In this document: positions 8,547-17,263 of the stretch, piece after piece | Position numbering within the stretch: the stretch's first letter is position 1 | How the letters are laid out: each line of letters opens with the position of its first letter | NCBI RefSeq assembly: GCF_000158195.2 | Contig: NZ_GL987994.1 | Coordinates: 120,343 to 184,342, forward strand | DNA: 64,000 bases | Origin: Fusobacterium mortiferum ATCC 9817 | GTDB taxonomy: Bacteria; Fusobacteriota; Fusobacteriia; Fusobacteriales; Fusobacteriaceae | Reading direction: 5' to 3' | The notes under the pieces: generated by a model | Told to the model about the DNA's origin: nothing | The model's input: the letters and a program-made list of their open reading frames with translations, nothing else | Databases searched by the model: none | Position numbers and translations under genes: made by a program

Positions 8547-9953
8547 TTAAGCTTCTACTAAATATTTTTTCATTATTCTTATAGCGGTATTTGGATATTC
8601 TTGAGCTAAAAGTCCCATTGAAGATAGTATGTAAGTTTTATCAACTAAAAATTTTGGAGCTATTGGTTTCAAATGGATAGGATCTTCCTCATTGAAATTT
8701 CCAGCTTTTAAAATATCTTTAGGATTTAAACTGTGAATAATAACTCCACCAGTACCAATAACATATGGAGTTTCAGTTAAATCTTTTCCGCTTTGATTAA
8801 ACATAGTTCCCATAGGAGTATATACACACTCTAGAACACCACAATGTCTAGTCATAGCTAATTCAGTAGCAGCTTTTGCCATAGCTTCATCAAATCTTAT
8901 TTCCTCTTCACTTTGAGGGACCATTTTAATATTATCATGTCTAAATTGACATTGAGCTTTTACATCAATTTGTTTTAGAGAATCATGTAAATAATTTCTA
9001 ATTTTTCTAGTTCCTGAAGCTTCTAAAAGAGCAATTGCAGAATATCTCATTCCTAAGTCTCCTTCAACAGTTCTTTTAGCATATGGTTCTTCAAGTCCTT
9101 TAATCATAATTGATGGTTTAGTAGGCTCACCTTTAGCTATAGAATGTATGTCAGTAGTAGCCCCTCCAATATCTACAACTATTAGATCTCCTAATCCTTC
9201 CTCTTCATCAGTTCCAGTTGCTAAAATTTCAGAAGCTTTTAAAACTGCTGCTGGTGTAGGCATTAAAATTCCTTTTATAAACTCTTCAGCTTTTTTCATA
9301 CCTTTTGCTTCTACTATTTTATTCATAAAAACTTTTCTAATTTCTTCTCTAGAGGGTTCAACATTTAATTTATTTATAAAAGGCATAACATTTTCAGTAA
9401 TATAACAATCTATTTCAGCTTCTTTTAAAATATTTTCTATTTCATCAGTAGCAGCTTTATTTCCAGCTACAACAACAGGAATCTTAACTTTAAATTCAGC
9501 TAGCATTTTAGCGTTGTGAATAATACACTCTTTATTTCCACCATCTGTTCCACCAGCCAATAAAATAATATCTAAAGCTGTATTTTTTATTTCTTCTAAT
9601 TCTCTACTATTAAGCTCATAAGCATAAGTTTTAATAACTCTTGCTCCTGCTCCTAAAGCAGCTTTTTTAGCAGCTTCAGCTGTAAGCTCTGGGACCAATC
9701 CTATAGCGACCATTTTTAATCCACCAGCTGCTGATGAACAAGCGGTTTTATTAACGAAATTAATTTCATCAAAATTAATTTTTTTATTAATTTCGATTTT
9801 TAATTTGTTGAAAGCTTTGTTAAAACCTATCATTATATCATCTTCAACAGTGGTGATATCTTTAGCAGTAGCTAAAATAACTTCATTATCTAAGTCAATA
9901 GCTGTCAATTTAGTATATGTACTTCCAAAATCTATTGCTAAATAAGCTTTCAT
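8547..9953 (-). CDS. glmL: GlmL/MutL, actin-like ATPase associated with glutamate mutase
   Basis: GlmL genes sit between the two glutamate mutase subunit genes. They belong to the actin/hexokinase/HSP70-like ATPase fold and are thought to be a chaperone or reactivase for the cobalamin enzyme. The phosphate-binding motif AIDFGSTYTKLTAID begins near residue 5, and a second nucleotide-binding motif LIVVDIGGATTDIHS is near residue 255. I chose ATG at 9953 (MKAYLAIDFGS), giving 468 residues; a GTG three codons upstream is possible, but the shorter form matches the motif spacing better. This is not the DNA mismatch repair MutL. Confidence 0.92.
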   Translation of the reverse strand: MKAYLAIDFGSTYTKLTAIDLDNEVILATAKDITTVEDDIMIGFNKAFNKLKIEINKKINFDEINFVNKTACSSAAGGLKMVAIGLVPELTAEAAKKAALGAGARVIKTYAYELNSRELEEIKNTALDIILLAGGTDGGNKECIIHNAKMLAEFKVKIPVVVAGNKAATDEIENILKEAEIDCYITENVMPFINKLNVEPSREEIRKVFMNKIVEAKGMKKAEEFIKGILMPTPAAVLKASEILATGTDEEEGLGDLIVVDIGGATTDIHSIAKGEPTKPSIMIKGLEEPYAKRTVEGDLGMRYSAIALLEASGTRKIRNYLHDSLKQIDVKAQCQFRHDNIKMVPQSEEEIRFDEAMAKAATELAMTRHCGVLECVYTPMGTMFNQSGKDLTETPYVIGTGGVIIHSLNPKDILKAGNFNEEDPIHLKPIAPKFLVDKTYILSSMGLLAQEYPNTAIRIMKKYLVEA

Positions 9954-9986
9954 AATTACCACTCTCTCTATTTATTTTAAATTAAA

Positions 9987-10406
9987 TTATGCAATTCCTA
10001 AATCTTTTTTCAAGTCTTCTGTTGTATCTTCAATAGGAGTTCCTGGTTTATAAACTCTATCAAATCCCATAGCTTTAAATCTTTTTTCTACATCTTCCCA
10101 TACTTGTTTTCCAACAACTATATTTCCACCTACATAAAGAAGAATGTTATTTAGTCCAGCTTCTTTGCATTTATCTCTCATACCTTGGCAATCTAATTCT
10201 CCATGTCCATAAAGAGAAGAAACTATTATTGCATCAGCATTTGTTTCAACAGCAGCATTAATAAAATCGGCTTGTGGAGAAAGAACTCCTACGTTGATTA
10301 CATCAAATCCATTTGCCTCTAAAACATGATGAATAATTTTATTTCCAACAGCATGACAATCTGAACCTATAACTCCAATTACAACTTTTTTTCCGTTTTT
10401 TTCCAT
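9987..10406 (-). CDS. glmS: Glutamate mutase sigma subunit (cobalamin-binding)
   Basis: The small subunit holds adenosylcobalamin. It has the DxHxxG motif GSDCHAVG, with Asp16 and the cobalt-ligating His18, followed by downstream SxL ([14 protein letters not shown]) and GG (YVGGNIVVG) motifs. I place the start at ATG 10406 because a strong AGGAGGAT site lies 6-8 nt upstream; the longer reading would start inside that ribosome site. Length is 139 residues, normal for the family. It is the first gene of the operon. The symbol glmS here means glutamate mutase, not glucosamine-6-phosphate synthase. Confidence 0.96.
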   Translation of the reverse strand: MEKNGKKVVIGVIGSDCHAVGNKIIHHVLEANGFDVINVGVLSPQADFINAAVETNADAIIVSSLYGHGELDCQGMRDKCKEAGLNNILLYVGGNIVVGKQVWEDVEKRFKAMGFDRVYKPGTPIEDTTEDLKKDLGIA

Positions 10407-10452
10407 GAAAAATATCCTCCTCATAGTGTTTGATATTTAAACCTTTGATAAT

Positions 10453-10480
10453 AATATACAACATTTTTATAAAAAATCAA
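10453..10480 (-). promoter_or_regulatory. Promoter of the glutamate mutase operon
   Basis: TTGATT (10480-10475), a 16-nt spacer and TATATT (10458-10453), about 50 nt before the glmS start. I looked for a cobalamin riboswitch between promoter and gene; there is too little leader for one. Confidence 0.6.
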
Positions 10481-10695
10481 TACTTATTTAAAAAATGAAT
10501 ATTAAACATTTAAAAATTTAATTTTATATATTTAATTGAGAAATTATAAGTGTTTGAATGTATTTAAACTTGTAAAAAATAAAAAATAAAACACCATTTA
10601 CAAATCATCAGTAAAATTAATTTTAAAAATATATTTAATTTATAAAAAAGAAAAATAAAATAATCTAAAATAGTCAATTTTCTTAAGAGTAATAA
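10481..10695. other. AT-rich divergent intergenic stretch
   Basis: The gap between the glutamate mutase operon and the rimP operon totals about 400 nt. Beyond the two promoters and the leader hairpin listed separately I see only A/T-rich sequence without ORFs with ribosome sites, RNA genes or strong palindromes. Confidence 0.6.
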
Positions 10696-10724
10696 TTGAT
10701 TTTTTTAAAAAGATATGATATAAT
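10696..10724 (+). promoter_or_regulatory. Promoter of the rimP-nusA-infB operon
   Basis: TTGATT (10696-10701), 17-nt spacer and a perfect TATAAT (10719-10724). The predicted start is near 10731, leaving a 5' leader of about 90 nt. Confidence 0.8.
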
Positions 10725-10757
10725 AACTTGAATAAAGTAGTATGCTAGTTTTTTAGA

Positions 10758-10785
10758 AGGGAGTGGGTTTTTATGTCCACTCCCT
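10758..10785 (+). promoter_or_regulatory. GC-rich leader hairpin upstream of rimP
   Basis: Perfect 9-bp stem AGGGAGTGG (10758-10766) with CCACTCCCT (10777-10785) and a 10-nt U-rich loop, followed by CTTTAG. It begins about 27 nt into the predicted transcript. It resembles an attenuator or pause hairpin but lacks a long T run. In other bacteria the nusA operon is autoregulated through its leader, so a similar role is possible. Confidence 0.6.
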
Positions 10786-10823
10786 CTTTAGTAGTAAAAA
10801 ATTAGAAAAGAGGTGAAACTTAA

Positions 10824-11306
10824 GTGGAAAAACTAGATAACCAACAAAAAATAATAGAAAAAATAGAAAAGATAGTTACACCTGTTGTCAATGAAATGGG
10901 ATTATCTCTTGTGGATATTGAATACATGCAAGATGGTGGGTATTGGTATGTTAGAATTTATGTAGAAAATTTAAATGGAGAAATAACTTTAGAGGAGTGT
11001 GCTGCTATTAGTGGAAAAATCGATGAAGATGTAGATAAGCTGATAGAACAAAGATTTTTCTTAGAGGTATCTTCTCCTGGAATAGAGAGACCATTAAAGA
11101 AAATAGAGGATTTCATAAGATTTAAAGGTGAAAAAATAAAAGTTAGTTTGAAACATAAAATTAATGATAAGAAAAGTTTTGAAGGAATAATCACAGAGTG
11201 TAAAGATAATATAATCTTCTTAGAAATTGAAGAAGAAAATATTGTAGAAATTCCTTTTTCAGAAGTGAAAAAAGCAAATATTATTTATGAGTTTGATGAA
11301 ATTTAA
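10824..11306 (+). CDS. rimP: Ribosome maturation factor RimP
   Basis: RimP helps assemble the 30S subunit. The 160 residues include the N-terminal alpha/beta domain (IVTPVVNEMGLSLVDIEYMQDGGYWYVRIYVE) with the family's SSPGIERPLKK segment near residue 83-93, and the C-terminal Sm-like domain. The start is GTG at 10824 with AGAGGTG 7 nt upstream. It leads the classical rimP-nusA-rnpM-ylxQ-infB-rbfA order, which supports the assignment. Confidence 0.95.
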   Translation: MEKLDNQQKIIEKIEKIVTPVVNEMGLSLVDIEYMQDGGYWYVRIYVENLNGEITLEECAAISGKIDEDVDKLIEQRFFLEVSSPGIERPLKKIEDFIRFKGEKIKVSLKHKINDKKSFEGIITECKDNIIFLEIEEENIVEIPFSEVKKANIIYEFDEI

Positions 11307-11329
11307 TAAAAGTTTCAGGAGGGAAATCA

Positions 11330-12394
11330 ATGAAAAGTAAAGACGCTAAAATATTTTTAGAGGCTTTGGAAGAGTTAGAAAAAGAAAAAGGTATAAGCAA
11401 AGAGAGTCTTCTTTCAACAGTTGAGCAAGCTCTATTAGCAGCTTATAAAAAGAACTATGGAGAAGAGGAGGATGTAGAAGTAGAAATTGACAGAGAAACT
11501 GGAGATGTAAAAATCTATGAAGTAAAAACTGTTGTACCTACTGAAGATTTATATGATGCTGCTATTGAAATATCTTACGATGATGCTTTAGAAATCAAAA
11601 AGAGAGTAAAAATTGGAGAAGTTATTAGAATAGAAGTAAACTGCGAAGAGTTTAGAAGAAACGCTATTCAAAATGGGAAACAAATAGTTATTCAAAAAGT
11701 AAGAGAAGCTGAAAGAGAATATATTTATGATAGATTTAAAGTAAAAGAGCATGATATTATAAATGGAATTATTAGAAGAATAGATGAAAGAAAAAATGTA
11801 TTTATAGAGTTTGATGGAATTGAAGCTATTCTTCCACCAGTTGAACAATCTCCAGCAGACACTTATAGAGTAGGAGAGAGAATAAAAGTTTATTTAGCAG
11901 AGGTAGAAAAAACTAATAAATTCCCTAAAATTGTTATTTCAAGAAAGCATGAAGGATTGTTAAGAAAATTATTTGAATTAGAAATTCCAGAGATTACATC
12001 TGGACTTATAGAAATAAAAGCAGTTGCTAGAGAAGCAGGTTCTAGAGCTAAAGTTGCTGTATATTCTGCAGATCCTAATATAGATACTGTAGGAGCATGT
12101 ATTGGTCAAAAAGGATTAAGAATAAAAAATATAGTTAACGAGTTAAATGGAGAAAAGATTGATATTGTAGTTTGGAAAGAGTCTGTTGAAGAATTTGTTT
12201 CAGCAGTTTTAAGTCCTGCTAAAGTAGTAAGTGTAGAAGTAGTAGAGGAGGAAAATACAGCTAGAGTAATAGTTGACAACTCACAACTTTCACTTGCAAT
12301 AGGTAAAAATGGGCAAAATGCAAGACTTGCAGCAAAATTAACTGGAATGAGAGTGGATATAAAAACTGCAGACAGAGTAGAAGAAGGAGAATAG
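11330..12394 (+). CDS. nusA: Transcription factor NusA
   Basis: NusA binds RNA polymerase and modulates pausing, termination and antitermination. The 354-residue protein has the N-terminal polymerase-binding domain (to about residue 130), an S1 domain (about 135-200, with the INGIIRRIDERKNVFIEF start), and two KH domains, the first with GACIGQKGLRIKNIVNELNGEKIDIV and the second with SLAIGKNGQNARLAAKLTG. It lacks the extra acidic repeats found at the C-terminus of the E. coli protein, as in Firmicutes. It starts 23 nt after rimP behind a GGAGG site. Confidence 0.97.
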   Translation: MKSKDAKIFLEALEELEKEKGISKESLLSTVEQALLAAYKKNYGEEEDVEVEIDRETGDVKIYEVKTVVPTEDLYDAAIEISYDDALEIKKRVKIGEVIRIEVNCEEFRRNAIQNGKQIVIQKVREAEREYIYDRFKVKEHDIINGIIRRIDERKNVFIEFDGIEAILPPVEQSPADTYRVGERIKVYLAEVEKTNKFPKIVISRKHEGLLRKLFELEIPEITSGLIEIKAVAREAGSRAKVAVYSADPNIDTVGACIGQKGLRIKNIVNELNGEKIDIVVWKESVEEFVSAVLSPAKVVSVEVVEEENTARVIVDNSQLSLAIGKNGQNARLAAKLTGMRVDIKTADRVEEGE

Positions 12395-12396
12395 GA

Positions 12397-12927
12397 TTGG
12401 ATAGTAGTACTATTGTTCATGAAAGAACTTGTCTTATTTGCAGAGAAAAAAAGGAGAAAAAAGACCTTTTTAGACTTGTAAAACCAGGGGAAGATAGATA
12501 TTACTTTGATGAAAAGCAAAAAGCTCAAAGTAGAGGATACTATGTTTGTAAATCTCATGAATGTCTGAAGAGATTATCAAAACATAAAAAAATAAAAGTG
12601 AGTACAGATGATTTAATGAAAATGTTAAATCAATTAAATAAAGGTGAAAAGGACTATTTAAATATTTTGAAAGCAATGAAGAACTCACAGGCTTTATCTT
12701 TTGGAATGAATATGGTTTTAGAAGAGATTGAACATACGCATTTTTTAGTTCTTGCAGAAGATATAAGTGAAAAAAATGAGAGAAAACTTCTAGCAAAAGC
12801 AAAAGAATTAGATATAAAATATGTGTATTTTGGAAATAAAAATCAACTTGGTGAAATCTTTGGAAAAGAAGAAGTCAGTGTAATTGCTGTAAAAAGTAAG
12901 AAGATGGCCCGTGGACTCATAGATTAA
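12397..12927 (+). CDS. rnpM: RnpM (YlxR) fused to a YlxQ/L7Ae-like RNA-binding domain
   Basis: Residues 1 to about 75 are a YlxR/DUF448 domain (ERTCLICREKKEKKDLFRLVK, then a YFDEKQKAQSRGYYVC segment), now called RnpM, an RNase P modulator. Residues from about 80 to 176 match the separate YlxQ protein of Firmicutes, an L7Ae/L30e-type RNA-binding fold: FLVLAEDISEKNERKLL, the IKYVYFGNK segment, LGEIFGKEEVSVIAV. In Bacillus these are two adjacent genes between nusA and infB; here they are one reading frame. The start is TTG at 12397, 3 nt after the nusA stop, with AAGGAGA inside the nusA end. No frameshift is needed to join the domains. Confidence 0.88.
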   Translation: MDSSTIVHERTCLICREKKEKKDLFRLVKPGEDRYYFDEKQKAQSRGYYVCKSHECLKRLSKHKKIKVSTDDLMKMLNQLNKGEKDYLNILKAMKNSQALSFGMNMVLEEIEHTHFLVLAEDISEKNERKLLAKAKELDIKYVYFGNKNQLGEIFGKEEVSVIAVKSKKMARGLID

Positions 12928-12949
12928 CCTAAATTTAGGAGGTATCTTA

Positions 12950-15130
12950 ATGAAAAAGAGAGTACATGAGTTAGCAAAAGAGTATGGAATGAGTAGCAAA
13001 GATTTTTTAATTTTGCTAAAAGATGAGATAAAATTAGAGACAGCAGAAAGTTTAAAGAATTTGTCTGGGTTAAGTGTTGATGATGTAGAGAGGGTAAGAA
13101 AATATTTTGAAGAGATGACTGCCCCAAAAGAAAGTGTAGAAGAAAAAGGAGTAGCTTTGAATAAAAAACTTTTAGAAGAAGACGAAATTTTTGAAGAGGA
13201 AAGAGCTTCGAAAAAATCAAAGAAAAATAAGAAAAATAATAAAAAAGAGTCATTTGATGGAAATGATGAAGAAAGAGGAAAGAAAAATAAAAAGAAAAAA
13301 GGTAGAAGAACAGATTTTGTAATGAAAACTGTTGAGGCTGCTGGTTCTGAAACGATAGAAGAAGATGGAATGAAAATAATTAAGATCAGAGGAGAGATTA
13401 CTCTTGGCGATTTTGCTGAAAGATTAGGGGTAGCTAGTTCTGAGATAATTAAAAAACTTTTCTTAAAAGGACAAATGTTAACAATAAATAGTCCGTTATC
13501 AATTGAAACAGTAGAAGAGATAGCTATGGACTATGATGCTTTAGTAGAGCAAGAGGAAGAAGTAGAATTAGAATTTGGAGAAAAATTTGCTCTTGAAGTT
13601 GAAGATAGAGTAGAAGATTTACAAGAGAGACCACCTGTAATAACAATTATGGGACACGTTGACCATGGAAAAACATCTTTACTAGATGCTATTAGAGCAA
13701 GTAATGTAGTAGAAGGAGAAGCTGGAGGAATTACTCAAAAAATAGGAGCTTATCAAATAGTAAAAAATGGTAAGAAAATAACTTTCGTAGATACTCCAGG
13801 ACACGAAGCCTTTACAGATATGAGAGCAAGAGGAGCTCAAGTAACTGATATAGCTATATTAGTTGTAGCTGCGGATGATGGTGTAATGCCTCAAACAATA
13901 GAAGCATTATCACATGCTAAAGCAGCAAATGTACCAATAATTGTAGCTGTAAATAAGATAGATAAACCAGAAGCTAACCCAATGAGAGTAAAACAAGAGC
14001 TAATGGAGCATGGGCTTGTTTCAGTAGAATGGGGAGGAGATACTGAATTTGTAGAAGTATCTGCTAAGCAAAAATTACATTTAGATGATTTATTAGATAC
14101 AATACTTATTACTGCTGAAATATTAGAGTTAAAAGCAAATCCTAGGAAAAGAGCTAAAGGGGTCGTATTAGAATCAAGACTTGACCCTAAAGTAGGACCA
14201 ATAGCAGATATTTTAGTTCAAGAAGGAACTTTAAAAATTGGAGATGTTATTGTAGCTGGAGAAACTTATGGTAAAGTAAGAGCTCTATTAAATGATAAAG
14301 GTGAAAGAGTAGAGAAAGTAGAACTTTCTCAACCAGCAGAAATAATAGGATTTACACAAGTACCTCAAGCTGGAGATACTATGTATGTAATCCAAAATGA
14401 ACAACATGCAAAAAGAATTGTAGAAGAGGTTGCTAAAGAGAGAAAATTAGCTGAAACAAGTAAGAAGACTATAACTCTTGAATCTCTATCAGAACAATTT
14501 GATCATGAAAACTTAAAAGAGTTAAATCTTGTATTAAGAGCTGATTCTAGAGGTTCAGTAGATGCATTAAGAGAATCATTATTAAAATTATCTACAAGTG
14601 AAGTTGCAGTAAATATTATTCAAGCTGCTTCTGGAGCAATTACTGAAAGTGACGTAAAGCTAGCAGAAGTATCAAATGCAATTATCATAGGATTTAATGT
14701 AAGACCTACAACTAAAGCTATAAAAGAAGCTGAAGTTAATGGAGTAGAGATTAGAACATCTAATATAATTTATCATATTACTGAAGATATAGAGAAAGCA
14801 TTAACTGGTATGTTAGATCCAGAGTATAAAGAGATATATCTAGGAAGAATTGAGATTAAAAAAGTGTTTAAAGTTTCTAAGATTGGAAATGTAGCTGGAT
14901 GTATTGTTGTAGATGGAAAAGTTAGAAATGATTCAAATATCAGACTTCTTAGAAATGGTGTTGTAATGTATGAAGGAAAACTTGCATCACTTAAGAGATT
15001 TAAAGATGATGCCAAAGAAGTTGTAGTAGGACAAGAGTGTGGACTTGGAATTGAGAACTTCAATGATATCAAAGAAGGAGATATAGTAGAAGCTTTTGAA
15101 ATGCAAGAAGTAAAAAGAACTCTAAAATAA
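12950..15130 (+). CDS. infB: Translation initiation factor IF-2
   Basis: IF-2 is the GTPase that brings initiator tRNA to the 30S subunit. The 726-residue protein has an N-terminal IF2_N domain, a very Lys-rich linker (about residues 85-125), a second IF2_N-like segment, and the G domain with GHVDHGKT near residue 234, DTPGHEAF and NKIDKPEA. C-terminal domains 2-4 follow. Length resembles the shorter Firmicute forms rather than the long E. coli protein. It starts behind AGGAGG, 22 nt after rnpM. Confidence 0.98.
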   Translation: MKKRVHELAKEYGMSSKDFLILLKDEIKLETAESLKNLSGLSVDDVERVRKYFEEMTAPKESVEEKGVALNKKLLEEDEIFEEERASKKSKKNKKNNKKESFDGNDEERGKKNKKKKGRRTDFVMKTVEAAGSETIEEDGMKIIKIRGEITLGDFAERLGVASSEIIKKLFLKGQMLTINSPLSIETVEEIAMDYDALVEQEEEVELEFGEKFALEVEDRVEDLQERPPVITIMGHVDHGKTSLLDAIRASNVVEGEAGGITQKIGAYQIVKNGKKITFVDTPGHEAFTDMRARGAQVTDIAILVVAADDGVMPQTIEALSHAKAANVPIIVAVNKIDKPEANPMRVKQELMEHGLVSVEWGGDTEFVEVSAKQKLHLDDLLDTILITAEILELKANPRKRAKGVVLESRLDPKVGPIADILVQEGTLKIGDVIVAGETYGKVRALLNDKGERVEKVELSQPAEIIGFTQVPQAGDTMYVIQNEQHAKRIVEEVAKERKLAETSKKTITLESLSEQFDHENLKELNLVLRADSRGSVDALRESLLKLSTSEVAVNIIQAASGAITESDVKLAEVSNAIIIGFNVRPTTKAIKEAEVNGVEIRTSNIIYHITEDIEKALTGMLDPEYKEIYLGRIEIKKVFKVSKIGNVAGCIVVDGKVRNDSNIRLLRNGVVMYEGKLASLKRFKDDAKEVVVGQECGLGIENFNDIKEGDIVEAFEMQEVKRTLK

Positions 15131-15159
15131 TCTAAAAGATATGAAGGAGTGATTATTTT

Positions 15160-15522
15160 ATGAAAAGACAAAGATTAGCAGGAATAGAAAAAGAGATGAG
15201 TAGAGTAATATCTCAAGTTCTATTTGAAGAGATAAAAAACCCTAAAATAAGAGGATTAGTTTCTGTTACAAATATAAGAGTAACAGAAGATCTAAAATTT
15301 GCAGACGTATATTTTAGTATTATGTCTGGACAAATGAATGGAGAAAAAGCTGTTGATAAGGAAACAGTATTAGAAGGACTTAATCAGATAAAAGGGTATC
15401 TAAGAAAAAGAGTAGCTGAAGAAATAGAGATAAGATATATACCAGAAATAAGAGTAAAACTAGATGATTCTATTGAGCATGCAATAAAAATATCAAAACT
15501 TTTAAATGATTTAAAAGGATAG
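15160..15522 (+). CDS. rbfA: Ribosome-binding factor A
   Basis: RbfA is a KH-type cold-shock and 30S maturation factor. The 120 residues match the family; RLAGIEKEMSRVISQVLFEEIKNP at the start and RYIPEIRVKLDDSIEHAIKI at the end are characteristic. It lies 29 nt after infB in the conserved operon order. Confidence 0.96.
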   Translation: MKRQRLAGIEKEMSRVISQVLFEEIKNPKIRGLVSVTNIRVTEDLKFADVYFSIMSGQMNGEKAVDKETVLEGLNQIKGYLRKRVAEEIEIRYIPEIRVKLDDSIEHAIKISKLLNDLKG

Positions 15523-15526
15523 TGAT

Positions 15527-17248
15527 ATGATGCAATGGGAATATAGTTCACTACCTCAGTCTCTAATTGATACCAAGGCTATACAATGGAATAAAGACAA
15601 ACTACTAACTACCTTATTATTGAACAGAGGATTTTCAGATGAGAAGAGTGTCAATGAATTTATAAACCCTGAGATTTCTGATTTTAGAAATCCTTTTAAA
15701 TTTGAAAAAATGGCTAGTGTGGTAGATAAAATATTAGCAAAAAAAGAAAAAAATGAAAAAATCTTTATCTATGGAGATTACGATGTTGATGGTATCACTG
15801 CAGCAGTTTTTTTGGTTAAGGTATTTAGTGAAATAGGAATAGATGTAGATTACTATATCCCTAATAGAATGGAAGAAGGATATGGCTTAGACAAGAAAGC
15901 TATAGATTTCATGAAAAAAAGAAACTGTAAATTAGTAATCACAGTGGATACTGGAGTAAATTCCATCGAAGATGTAAAATATGCTGAAAGTTTAGGAATA
16001 GAAGTAATAGTAACTGACCATCATAAATCTACAAAAGATAAAGAAGATGAAGAGTTACTATTATTAAATCCCAAACTTAGTGATACATATGAGTTTAAAT
16101 ATTTATCTGGAGCAGGAGTTGCCTTAAAAGTAGCACAAGGTGTATATGAAAAATTAAATGCTGACATGGGTAAACTATATCAATATATGGATATAGTGAT
16201 GATAGGTACAGTTGCTGATGTAGTTCCTATGGTAGATGAAAATAGAATAATAATAAAAGAGGGGTTGAAAATTTTAAGTAAAACAAAGGTAAAAGGACTT
16301 ATGTATCTTTTAAAATACTTGAAATTTCAAAATAAAGAGATAAATACTACAGATGTTAGTTATTTCATCTCTCCTCTTATTAACTCCTTAGGGAGAATTG
16401 GTGTATCTAAAATGGGAGCTGACTTCTTTTTAAAAAATGATGAATTTGAGATATATAATATCATTGAAGAGATGAAAAAATCTAATAAAAAAAGAAGAGA
16501 GTTAGAAAAAGCTATATATGAAGAAGCGGACCATAAAATAAAAAAGATGGATAAGAAAAGCTTAAAATGTGCTTTTTTATATTCAAAAAAATGGCATCCT
16601 GGAGTAATTGGTGTAGTTTCTTCAAGACTCAGTGTAAAATATAATATGCCAATAGCTTTAGTAGCTTTGAGAGATAATATTGGGAAAGCATCTTGTAGAA
16701 GTGTTAAAGGAGTTAGTGTATTTAATATTTTTCATACTATGAAGGATAAGCTTGTTCGTTTTGGTGGGCATGATTTAGCTTCAGGTTTTATAGTTAAACA
16801 AGAAAATTTAAAAGAAGTAGAAAGAATATTTAAAGAAAATATTGATGAGATAAAAGTAGAACAAGAAGAAAAAATTTTAAAAATAGATATGGAACTTCCA
16901 ATTGAAAAGATAGATGAAAATTTATTTAAAGCAATGGAGAGTTTAGCACCATTTGGTTTAGATAATAATCATCCTCTTTTTATTGATAAGGATTTATCGT
17001 TTGATTATATAAAAAAATTTGGTGTAAATGAAAGACACTTTAATGGTATAATCAAAAAAAATGGAAAAAATTATCATATGGTTGCTTTTGATATGGGACA
17101 TAAAATAAATGAATTAGAAGCAAAAATTCAAAAGTTTGATATAGTGTATTATCCAGAAAAAGTAATATACAAAGGTGAAGAGATTATTCAAATAAGAATA
17201 AAAGATATAAAAATAAAAGATGATTTTTATGAAATTTTTACTAAATAG
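15527..17248 (+). CDS. recJ: Single-stranded-DNA exonuclease RecJ
   Basis: RecJ is a 5'-3' ssDNA exonuclease used in recombinational and mismatch repair. The 573 residues contain the DHH-family motifs in order: YGDYDVDGITAAVFL near residue 83, ITVDTGVNSIEDV near 148, VTDHHKS near 170, and the DHHA1 motif FGGHDLASGF near residue 418, followed by an OB-like domain. It begins 4 nt after rbfA, so it is co-transcribed with translation genes. Two adjacent ATG codons are possible starts. Confidence 0.95.
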   Translation: MMQWEYSSLPQSLIDTKAIQWNKDKLLTTLLLNRGFSDEKSVNEFINPEISDFRNPFKFEKMASVVDKILAKKEKNEKIFIYGDYDVDGITAAVFLVKVFSEIGIDVDYYIPNRMEEGYGLDKKAIDFMKKRNCKLVITVDTGVNSIEDVKYAESLGIEVIVTDHHKSTKDKEDEELLLLNPKLSDTYEFKYLSGAGVALKVAQGVYEKLNADMGKLYQYMDIVMIGTVADVVPMVDENRIIIKEGLKILSKTKVKGLMYLLKYLKFQNKEINTTDVSYFISPLINSLGRIGVSKMGADFFLKNDEFEIYNIIEEMKKSNKKRRELEKAIYEEADHKIKKMDKKSLKCAFLYSKKWHPGVIGVVSSRLSVKYNMPIALVALRDNIGKASCRSVKGVSVFNIFHTMKDKLVRFGGHDLASGFIVKQENLKEVERIFKENIDEIKVEQEEKILKIDMELPIEKIDENLFKAMESLAPFGLDNNHPLFIDKDLSFDYIKKFGVNERHFNGIIKKNGKNYHMVAFDMGHKINELEAKIQKFDIVYYPEKVIYKGEEIIQIRIKDIKIKDDFYEIFTK

Positions 17249-17263
17249 ATTTAAGGAGGAAAA

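Noticed and set aside
10425-10823. A cobalamin riboswitch for glutamate mutase
   Set aside because: No B12-box-like conserved sequence and too short a leader.
12470-13253. Several minus-strand ORFs over rnpM and infB
   Set aside because: They are Leu/Phe/Ser-rich mirrors of the Lys-rich linker and other plus-strand coding sequence; no start signals.
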